Shown piece after piece: positions 54,837 through 64,000 of a stretch of 64,000 nucleotides of DNA. The position numbers were made by a program, and so were the translations under genes. A model generated the notes under the pieces. The model had not been told where the DNA came from, searched no databases, and was given only the letters and a program-made list of their open reading frames with translations. Each line of letters opens with the position of its first letter. The first letter of the stretch is position 1. Origin of the DNA: Pteria penguin. Its lineage: Eukaryota; Mollusca; Bivalvia; Pterioida; Pteriidae. The stretch is taken from contig CM068583.1 in the NCBI GenBank assembly GCA_035048485.1, forward strand, positions 66,773,306-66,837,305, read 5' to 3'.

Positions 54837-55830
54837 CCCGTCCCTGTGATAAAAGTATTACGTCCAAGTCAGTTTACGCAGAGATAATTCGACCGTCGGC
54901 CAGTTTATATGACACCGACATTTAAATCATACAGTAAGGCTTGTGGTTAAATTGAATACAAAGTTTAACGTGGAATGCACGTAAATGTTTACATCGAAAT
55001 ACACAGAACAAGCGATGATATGGTGCGTGAACAAGCGACTAGACCTAGTACTAGTAGCATTACGTCCGTGATGTTGTACAGAGGCTGTACGGAATAAGGG
55101 GGCGACCATTTGATTCTGAGAGGGAAGGGGGAGGGGGCGCTGGCACTTTTTTAAAAATAGATATTCTGACCCCACATGTAAATGCTGGAAATAAAAAATC
55201 TGGCTTTGACTGAAATGAAAATAAATATTCTGGTTACTAGCATGTACATATACCAGATCATGCAAATATATTTTAAGCTGAATTAATGTTCTATATAAAA
55301 GAAAAAAGAGGAGTTATTGGCTCAGTTATGTGGCAGAAGTCACCATAGAGCATATAAAACACGTTGGTTTATTTTTTCAGCTCGCTTCGCTCATCAGATT
55401 GCTCCTTATACTATAATGTGTAGTAGTTTAACTGTATAACTCATATAAATTCAGCGGAATTTATAGCAATGGACAAAATGTTCAACAAAACTTAATAGAA
55501 TTATTGCTTTTTAAAAAATATATTTGCATGTTCATTTTGAGGGTCAGACAGGGGACAAGGGCTCTACCATCTGCTTTCTGAGAGATTTTCTCTTCAGAAT
55601 TTTGTTTGAAGTATTGTCATTCGCGTCCCCTTTATGGAGGGAGTTCGTAGTCAGAAATCCAGACATGTAGAATTGTAAATTTGAAGATGTATCGTTTACA
55701 CATGTACTTTATACAAATGTAAATTGTATTATTTACACTTGTACATATCGCAGTTGTATGTTTTGCATATGCACTTTCATGGGCAATTTTAAATATGCAA
55801 AACCACTCCGGTGAAACATTGAGTTTTTAT
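54837..55830. other. HOGA1 5' flank and intergenic DNA
   Basis: The first ~200 bp should contain the HOGA1 promoter and 5' UTR; no TATA box stands out. A purine/G-rich stretch lies at 55118-55138. Confidence 0.35.
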
Positions 55831-55833
55831 TTA

Positions 55834-55943
55834 TCACAGGTTTTCGGCTCGTTGCCCCCCCCCCCCCCTTTTCAAATATACCAATATAATAAGCTATTGG
55901 TATATTTGAGGGGGGGGGGGGCAACGAGCAGAAAGCCCTGTGG
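55834..55943. repeat. Long inverted repeat (hairpin) with C14/G13 stem
   Basis: GGCTCGTTGC, a C tract, then AAATATACCAATA on the left; TATTGGTATATTT, a G tract and GCAACGAGC on the right; loop of about 8 bases. Outer sequence (CACAGG / CCTGTGG) extends the imperfect stem to about 50 bp per arm. Confidence 0.92.
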
Positions 55944-56205
55944 TATTTATGCATATTTGAATGTACATTTTACTATAACACAAGCGTAGTTTGCAGTTCT
56001 AAATACTTCCACTTACCGCTTTGCAGAATATACACGTTACAATTCTACATCTGTAAAGTGTACATGTTTGAAGCATTGCATTGCCCATATTTGGAAAAAA
56101 TCCAGAAACACGCGACATGACCCGATTAGTGAGTATTTAACGAGGTATTAAGAAGTTTCCTTCCTTTCGCTTTTGCAAAATGAATGCCGGGGAATTAATA
56201 TTATC

Positions 56206-56420
<215 letters not shown>

Positions 56421-57134
56421 GCAGAATTTTGAATGGGGGACCGGCAAATGAATAAGGCACCGTCCATTTGATAATATAGGGAGGGTCTGGGTTTTTCACT
56501 CCAGTCACATTTTTCCTTACAACTTAGTGTAAAGAGAGAAAATTATCCCGACCAGCCAATTACAAGCCACGAGACCTCTCTTTGCCTTTGGTTGGATTCA
56601 TTTATTTGGAAGATCAAGCTTAAAGCATAGAAAAACCAACGGCTTGAAGAGCCACAAAGGCGTCGAGCTAAATTTGATTTAAAGCTGTCAAAAGTAGCAG
56701 AAATTGACCAGTCGTGTTCATCTTTTTTGTTGAATTCCGATAATTTTTGGAATTGAGTAAAAATAAAAGCTTAAGGACCAACAGCCATGCATCATATGAT
56801 ATATCATCATAACATTTTATAGTTCTTTACGTCACTCTTGCAAAAATATGTCAAATGTCTTATCACAAAGAATGTACATGTGAAATCAATCGAACACCAT
56901 CGCCATTTGTTTTTTATTTACAAAGATAGAAATGGACGAGTTGTTACCATTGCCTGTAAAATATGGAAGCCTTATGCTTAATTTGTTTTAAGATATGGTC
57001 TAGGTTACTGTTTTTGTCTACGTTACTAACACTGACATAAGGGCCAACAGCTTCTATATATCGTCCAAACACACTAGTTATTATTCGGTCGTTTATTGTA
57101 TGTGCACGTGTAAGGCCGGGCTACAACGCCATGC
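56421..57134. other. Intergenic, no feature seen
   Basis: No coding or repeat structure that I can support. Confidence 0.4.
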
Positions 57135-58283
57135 CATTCGCCGTAATGACGCAAGCCGATTGTGCATTACAATCGCACTTTATCGGTTGATTTGGAATAA
57201 AATCTTCACATGTAAGTTCTACGTTATTTATTTTTCATGCATTCAATCTAAAATTCTGTCTTAATCCATGCTATCATCCTTTAAATCCGCATTATATTTT
57301 GTAGGCGATTTGAGAACTTTCTCGGCTGCCATTTTTTATGCCCTAGTAGAAACTTTTCCAGATATGTGGAAGACCATGTGATATAAACACATGCTACTTA
57401 CCTAATAAGGAAAAATTGAGGCGTGGCTTTAGAAATTTTTGCGGGAAAATTCACAACTGCGCAAAATCAAGTAATTCCCATTTACATAAAGCTGTTTGGA
57501 TTTGTGACCAACATCTTGATCATTTAATGCTATTCCGATTGCAACCTAAACTTTTTTTTAAAAGCTATGCTTATTTAAGATAGCCTGGAGTTACCTGCTC
57601 TTGCTTGCTATCGCTGCGCGAAGAGACAAGTGACCACCACCATTTTGTAGAGGCTATTCCCTGTCCAGCAAGTGTTATTTATAGCACAGACGGTAAGGGC
57701 AGATAAGAAGCTGTACACACTGCGTGTAGATATTTGTAAAATTCGTCTGCAGTAGCATACACAGCATAGGTATACAGTACCTGATGTAATTTACGAAAGG
57801 CTCGTAATGTTTAGCCTTGAGGATGTAATTAATTTTGTCGATATTTGTTGATTTTTGGTTAAATGAATGAAAAAAAACGAAATCCAGTGAGATAAAAATA
57901 ACTGATAACGCGTCACTTGAACCTAGATCAGCCTCGTTATGAATTAGTGGTCACCTCTCTAGATATCTTTGTGATACGCATTGCCAGTCTATATTTAGGA
58001 TTCTATGAAATATTTTATTTGATCTTTTTTAGACTGAAATTTTTATCCACATATATTAAATTATTATATTATTTATATTATTATTTATATATTTCGAAGA
58101 TCGCGCGATCGGTTTCCATATTGGCGCTTAATGTCAAATTAGGCCTTGATCGCGTGTGTTACAAGCGTTCTACTACCATTTCTCCAAATAAGGCAATATG
58201 TCACGTGGTCTTCCCTATATTTGGAAAAATTCCCATGAAGTGAGATTGTAATTCATAATCGGCTTGCGTCATCACGGCGAATG
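57135..58283. mobile_element. 1.15-kb element with 44-bp terminal inverted repeats
   Basis: Left TIR 57135-57178 starts CATTCGCCGTAATGACGCAA; right TIR 58240-58283 is its inverse, 40 of 44 positions matching. No target duplication or transposase found. It contains at 57395-57575 a block shared with 61495-61685. Confidence 0.75.
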
Positions 58284-59719
58284 AATATTTTAACACACAC
58301 AATAAGCGACAGAATAATACGTGTTTTAGGGCAATATATTGATAATTTAAGTTAAGCATACCTATGTTTAAACCTATTTCTGTGCAATGAAATTTCAATA
58401 ACAAGGATAACAAAGCCAGTTTTGCAAGAACTTTTACTACTTTAAGTACTTTAAAGAAAGTACTACTTTGTTACGTGAATTAAAAAGGCGGTGCAGAGGT
58501 AAAATTTTTACGATGGCTAGAAGACTTAATTAAACCTGAAACAAGATAATAAATTTGTATACTATGTGACATGAAAGTATCAAATTTCACATACCAAACT
58601 ACGAAATACTCACTGAACAGCTCAAAAGAATGAAAATATCATTCAACTCTCTTTTAACACATTATTTCAAAAACATAAAAATAAATTAAAATTAAACTGT
58701 ATAATAAAACTAATATTTAATCTGAAATCACCAGGAAATATATGAAAATATTTCAACAATTCTGTATTACAATATTTCACATCACACTCACCCCTGATTG
58801 CAATAAACTAATCTACATGTATTCACACATTCTGCGTTTAGACTTCTTCATTTAACTACATTTTCTTCATATAGACTTTGCAGAATCAACAATTTGTAAA
58901 AGAAAATATCAGTTACTTAGATACACATGAAAGATAGTTCATTAGAAAATACAACATTTAAAACCATAATGTTATCATTTCTTGTCACTGCACAATAACA
59001 TTCTTTACATTAGGACATAGGATTTTTGTAAGTATGGCCAGAGCAAGAATTTTTTCACTAATAAAGTATTGTATACTATTACACATTTGAAACGAAACAA
59101 CGTAATGTTTTGACAAATTCTGCATTATTCACTACTATATAATCTAATATGTATTTATTAAGTTCACAGCTGACCGGAGCTGTCTGAAAATTATATTCAA
59201 AAATTGGACAATGACGTAGTAATATCAGAGGACAATGTTTTAAGTACAGTATATGCCTAAAACAGTTCATTATGAAAAACATCAGACGGCGCTACGGGGC
59301 TCAGACAGTCTATTTTACATAATGAACAAAAGGGAGTGTACAGGGTGAGAGGGAGGAGGAGGGGGAGATACGGAGTGGGGGGGGGGGGGGAAGGAATGGG
59401 ATAGGAGGTTACTGCAGGGGCGTGAGGGGGGCACCCCCCTGTCCGCCTTTCATGAAATGTTCTTGGCATTTATCCAGTCAATCTCCAAAGCAGAGTTGTC
59501 GTTCCTTTACAAGGACCGTAACTTTACAAGGATATTCAGTACAAACATTACAGTACCCAAATAATAAATATCAGGTTTGTTCATGATTGCTCGCCAGAAA
59601 AAAAAGTTTTAATATCTTTAATTTATTCAAAAGTATAGGTTCAGATTGAGTGGGCAATTTTTTTTTAGCCAAAATCAGGATAAGAATTGTTTCAAGAAAA
59701 CCCAACTCCCCAACCCCCT
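58284..59719. other. Intergenic; G-rich tract at 59345-59430
   Basis: No gene seen. 59345-59430 is G-rich with a run of 13-14 G and several GGAGG blocks, followed by a GGGGGGCACCCCCC palindrome. Confidence 0.5.
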
Positions 59720-60029
59720 CCATAAAATGGAGTTTTAATAGCCAATCCGTGCTCCACAAAATGGAGCTTTAATAGCCAATAGCTGTAGTGTCTTTGTGCT
59801 TTATATGTTTGTCTAATTTGTCTTTATTTTCTACAGGTATTTCTTCGGAGATCCAAGGTCCATAGTACTCCCAGGTGTTTCACTGATTGTGTTTTTGCTT
59901 TATATGTTTATTTCTATTCTTTCAGAGGATCCGCCTGCGTTTACGTCGGGTAAATTCCTTCACTTTCAGCGGCCGTGTTGTCATGCATACGATTAGCTAA
60001 TGATTGGCTATTAAAGCTCCATTTTATGG
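59720..60029. repeat. Inverted repeat pair, 27-bp arms
   Basis: CCATAAAATGGAGTTTTAAT (from 59720) through AGCCAAT is the inverse, with one mismatch, of 60003-60029. A third, direct copy of the left arm lies at 59757-59780. Confidence 0.85.
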
Positions 60030-60264
60030 AGCTCGGGTAGCTCAGTCGGTTAGACGGTCGGATGCATGACAGCTAGTAGGTGATTCAGTACCATAGGTCG
60101 TGGGTTCGAGTCCTAGACCGGGAAAGAATATAAGTGAAATATAGAGTGCCTTGTTAGTTGTAGTATCTTTGTGCTTTATATGTTTGTCTAATTTGTCTTT
60201 ATTTTTTTACAGGTATTTCTTCGGAGATCCAAGGTCCATAGTACTCCCAGGTGTTTCACTGATT
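59785..60264. repeat. ~105-bp direct repeat pair flanking the tRNA-like sequence
   Basis: 59785-59888 and 60160-60264 share GTCTAATTTGTCTTTATTTT and TTCGGAGATCCAAGGTCCAT, then AGTACTCCCAGGTGTTTCAC, with few differences. Confidence 0.92.
60031..60135 (+). repeat. tRNA-like SINE head with intact A and B boxes
   Basis: GCTCGGGTAGCTCAGTCGG contains A box TAGCTCAGTCG; B box GGTTCGAGTCC lies at about 60102. Box spacing is about 64 bp, longer than in an ordinary intronless tRNA, and the acceptor stem does not close (5' GCTCGGG against 3' ACCGGGA). A SINE or tRNA pseudogene is more likely than a functional tRNA. Confidence 0.65.
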
Positions 60265-60689
60265 CTATTTGTGCTTATATATATAATATCATATTATACA
60301 TTTGTAATTGTAATGCTATTGCAAACAATTTAGAACTGTAGACTAAATTGATATACATGTATTATGAAAATTGCATGACCCATCATTGGCTTGTATATCA
60401 AGTTATAGTTTTATTCTTGGGTAATAACCATTATTGTTGTACGATGTGCTGCGCCAATAAAGGATTTGAATGATGTACATTACTAGTGATACTCTGTTAT
60501 AGATTAGCCTTTCTGTAAGGACATAAGGTAAAACATGGGATAGTATATAAAAGTAAAGGCATGTATATATAGGTATAATGGTACGGTAGACTGCTCAACT
60601 CCCAGCATTAACTTGGCAATCTAATTAAAACAAGTGATGTTTGTAAAACATATGTAATCCCCCCAACCCCCTTTCTGATACTATATACT

Positions 60690-61780
60690 GAACAATTGTA
60701 TAAAGCTACATAAAAGTCCTAAATGCACTCGGTCACCTTTGAATCAATAAGGGTTATGTACTACTCATAACCAACCCACACATGAAATATCATCACTATC
60801 AAGCAAAGGGTTTTAAAGATATTGGGGCGGACACCGATTGCATAAAGTACAGCATTGCACTAGGTGACCTTTGAGCCACAAAATCAATAGGAGTCATCTA
60901 CTACTCATAACCAACCCACACATGAAAATTTTCATTTCAATATATATACTCATTACAAAGATATGGAATGGAAACTGAGAATAAATATTGGAAATTTTCT
61001 TAATTTAAGGGGTGTAACTCTGTCAAAACTTCTTCGATAGTAACCAAATCAGAACTTGACCTAGATATTCTCATGATGTATTCGTATGCCAAATTTAATT
61101 TCAATATGTGCACCCATTGCAGAGATAATAAACGGAAACTATGAATCATTGGAAATCTTATAACTTCAAGGAGTGTAACTCTGTCAAAAATTGTTCGATG
61201 GTAACCAAATCAGAACTTGACCTAGCTATTCTCGTGATTGCTATCGGCCAAGATAGCAAATTCGCTTTGAGAGCGCATGTGCATACTCCATTAGCGTGGC
61301 ATGTTAGGTAATGATTTAGCACTAAGAAACAATATTAGCACATAATTATACTGTAAATATTGAGATTTCTAGAAATAAATCTTATACAATATTCACAATT
61401 AAAAAAAAAGATTTGCTCACTACAAAACCAATTTATTTTCGAATATTAACGATAACACCCCAGAGACTTTCCTAAACACGAAAAAAAGCACGACTACTTT
61501 CCTAATAAGGAAAAAATGAATCGTGGCTTTAGAAATTTAAGCGGGAAAATTCACAACTGCCTAAAAAAAAAGATGGTTTCAAAAACAATTAATTTCTATT
61601 TACATAAAGTCATTTGGCTTTGTGACCAACATCTTGAACATTTATAGCTATTCCGATTGCAACCTAAGCTTTTTAAATAGCTACGCTAGTGTATCTGTAT
61701 GGTAAATTTCATTTCAATATGTGAACTTGTTGCGGAGATAATGAACAGAAACTGTTCCGGTTACGGATCGACCGACGGCA
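60690..61780. repeat. Tandem dispersed-repeat units of ~140 and ~170 bp, interrupted by an insertion
   Basis: Two units share ACTACTCATAACCAACCCAC. Then ~170-bp units share GTGTAACTCTGTCAAAA, AACCAAATCAGAACTTGACC and TTTCAATATGTG. The last unit is split by about 61241-61690. Confidence 0.75.
61241..61690. mobile_element. ~450-bp insertion within a repeat unit
   Basis: The intact unit reads CTCATGATGTATTCGTATG; the interrupted one reads CTCGTGAT, insertion, TGTATCTGTATG. The insert starts with a small hairpin (TTGCTATC...GATAGCAA), and its 61495-61685 part is shared with 57395-57575. Confidence 0.7.
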
Positions 61781-61949
61781 GCAAAGCAATATAATTGAAA
61801 TTTCTCGCGATTCGTAGTATAGCGAGAAATAATTGTCCTAATGGTTCGTAGATAATCGAACACTCTGTTTACATTATAATGTTTCCCCGACATTGAAAAA
61901 GAGAATCAGGCTACGTTGGAGATGGACGTGTTCTAATAATTCCAGTAAC

Positions 61950-62095
61950 TAAGTCAGTAGATTATTGTCTAAATCCAAAAAGTAAGTCACTATATAGTGG
62001 ATTATTGTCTAAATCCAAAAAGTAAGTCACTATATAGTGGATTATTGTCTAAATCCAAGAACTAGGTCACTATAGTAGATAATTGTCTGAATCCA
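61950..62095. repeat. ~41-bp tandem repeat, three to four copies
   Basis: Unit GATTATTGTCTAAATCCAAA then AAGTAAGTCACTATATAGTG. Confidence 0.93.
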
Positions 62096-62479
62096 AGACT
62101 AATACAGCGGCGTAGCTGCCTGCCCGGTAAAAAACCCCAAACACATCAGAAAAAACCCCCCAAAACAAAAACAAAAACAAAAACCGAAACAGAAGAAAAG
62201 ACAGAAACACCAGTGTGATCATTGATACCGATACTTTGACATGTAAACATAATTCACAGAATAGACAGATGAGATGACAGAAATAAGAAATCTGAAAATT
62301 TTCATTTTTTCGAGGCATATCTGAATTACTTCCGTCATACAAACTAGAACCAAGTATCTAATCTCATTGTGGTAGATTAGATTACTTGTGAGACTGGTAA
62401 GTTTAGTTCACTTTTCTTTTTCCATCATTTCCTATATTGACATCCCATCCTCCTTTAATAAATACTCCAGCTGCAGTTG

Positions 62480-62960
62480 TATTACATTTTGAGATGTAAA
62501 ATTTTCTTTTCAATATGCACATCTTCATAATGTGATCTTTCTTTATACCAAGTTTCATCAAAATCCACCAAAGGGGTTCGGAGGAGTTGCGAAGGCAAGG
62601 CATTTTGCACAGAAAATCCAAGTCCAAGGGTCATAACTCCTGTAAAGTTTTGACAGGAATCCCTTCTCAATATGCACATCTTCATATTCTTTGTACCACG
62701 CTTTATCAAAATCCTTCAAAGGGTTTTGGAGTTGCGAAGACAAGGTATTTTGCACAGAAAAATCGAAGTCCAAGGGTCACAACTCCTGTAAATTAATTAA
62801 ATAAATAAATAAATAAATAAAAAGATATGGACAGCATTCCGCTTCCAATATGCACATAGTGTTGTTTCTTTGTACATCTACCAATGGGTTTAGGTATAGT
62901 TGCGAAGAAAATATTGTTGGGACAAATGGACGACAGCGGTATAGCATAATACGCCGACAT
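62480..62960. repeat. Dispersed repeat of two to three ~160-bp units with (TAAA)n
   Basis: Units share ATCAAAATCC, AAAGGGGTTC-like and TTTTGCACAGAAAA, AGTCCAAGGGTCA. A TAAA microsatellite lies at 62797-62820. Ends in GGTATAGCATAATACGCCGA. Confidence 0.75.
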
Positions 62961-62994
62961 TTTATATGGGTGTATATAAATGCCGTCCATCGGT

Positions 62995-63365
62995 CACCGT
63001 GTATAGGGGCGTAACCATGATAAGACTATTCCGTACCATCCGACTGAAATGATCCTTATGGTAATTTAACAAAATATGGCTTAGTCTCATCAATTGAAGA
63101 AGTCTTTGCAGTAGTAGAATATTATGTGCATCTTTTAATACAAAAACTTCGGACAAAAGCGCTGCCGTTTTCCCAAACACCTCGCAAGATGCACATAGTA
63201 TTCTCCTACTGCAACGACTTTCTCATTTTTGGGAGACCAGGTCTAAATAAAAAAACTCAAAGGCTTATACTAACCTGGTTTGATCCACCATGTTAAATTG
63301 TCATGGGGAACACTTCAATGAGGCGTTACGGAATGGTCTTATGATGGTTACGCCTCTACACGGTG
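62995..63365. mobile_element. 371-bp MITE-like element with ~40-bp terminal inverted repeats
   Basis: Left CACCGTGTATAGGGGCGTAA then CCATGATAAGACTATTCCGT; right end 63326-63365 is its inverse with a 2-bp gap and few mismatches. No coding capacity; target duplication not resolved. Confidence 0.82.
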
Positions 63366-64000
63366 TTGATGGGCCAAAAACATTTCGAAGTTGCCGTCTC
63401 CTTTTTTTACAAAGTTGATACTACATATACAAGTTAAGTGTACCGAATAGGTCAAAGCATAGCCATTCCTTTTCCCATAGGGTCCCATGTTAAATTACCG
63501 AACTTCCAGCAAGGTTTACACAACATCCTACAATTTAGCTATATATAATCCACATATCAAAATGTTTGTTAGACCCTCCTCTATCAGAATTTTAACAGTT
63601 TACCATAGGTTATCCACCTTAATTTCGAGAAAATCATGCTGGAAGGGGGATACCCCCCAAAATTGGCCAAAATTCAAATGTAAACAACCACCCCTTTTTA
63701 GGGCATTACATTTTTACATTAGCGAAATGAGATAAAAATTCACGATTATCTTTATTTATACATAGATCAACTAATTTCATCCAATCACAGCTCCCAATAC
63801 ATTGAAATAGTAGTCCCTCTCTCCCTACACCACATCAGCCAATCACGGCTCTCATTAATTATCTTTCTTTGACCAATACGAATTGTGTGTGGTATTTCTG
63901 ACGGATAAGATTTTTCCCTATAGAATCCTATGTAAAAACTGATAAAACCATTTATAACACTTTCTTTGAATCAAACTGGTATAGAATGGTCATACTTACA
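63366..64000. other. Intergenic, no feature seen
   Basis: No gene or clear repeat to the window edge. Confidence 0.4.

Noticed and set aside
60031..60135. Functional tRNA gene
   Set aside because: The A and B boxes are good but the spacing is long and the acceptor stem does not pair; a SINE head is more likely.

Overview
This is a eukaryotic (metazoan) window, most likely from a mollusc and probably a bivalve. Two intron-containing genes with clear animal orthologues lie head to tail on the minus strand, and the rest is AT-rich non-coding DNA full of minisatellites, tRNA-derived SINEs, decayed LINE and hAT copies and short inverted-repeat elements. The species cannot be named from the sequence. 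No prokaryotic feature, rRNA gene, convincing functional tRNA gene or CRISPR array was seen.

Gene 1 is RAB11. Six coding exons run from the ATG at 24913 to the stop at 6668. They splice into an unbroken 215-residue reading frame with all GTPase motifs and a C-terminal CC prenylation signal. Its introns hold two hAT transposon corpses (9116-10004 and 15279-16900, each with near-perfect 8-bp target duplications), a long dispersed repeat with nested insertions (about 10450-13315), and a second, inverted copy of that repeat (about 20885-21915).

Gene 2 is HOGA1, mitochondrial 4-hydroxy-2-oxoglutarate aldolase. Seven coding exons run from the ATG at 54836 to the stop at 33622 and encode 332 residues with the Schiff-base lysine and catalytic tyrosine intact. 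Its introns carry five different minisatellites: 18 bp (intron 1), 49 bp (intron 2), 33 bp and 27 bp (intron 3) and 23 bp (intron 6). The 33-bp array is over 7 kb long and leaves a 2040-codon stop-free frame antisense to HOGA1, which is best explained as a by-product of a monomer length divisible by three.

Layout: 1-3448 is a 53-55 bp minisatellite; 3449-6667 is intergenic DNA and probable RAB11 3' UTR; 6668-24913 is RAB11; 24914-33621 is intergenic with a SINE, two LINE remnants and other repeats; 33622-54836 is HOGA1; 54837-64000 is intergenic with a long C/G hairpin, a TA microsatellite, and inverted-repeat elements at 57135-58283, 59720-60029 and 62995-63365.

The most interesting signal is that the two largest intronic arrays appear to have been seeded by SINE promoters. 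Both the 33-bp and the 49-bp monomers contain a match to the RNA polymerase III A-box consensus, and each array runs at one edge into a tRNA-derived SINE. RAB11 (recycling-endosome trafficking) and HOGA1 (mitochondrial hydroxyproline catabolism) have no known joint pathway, so their adjacency looks incidental.
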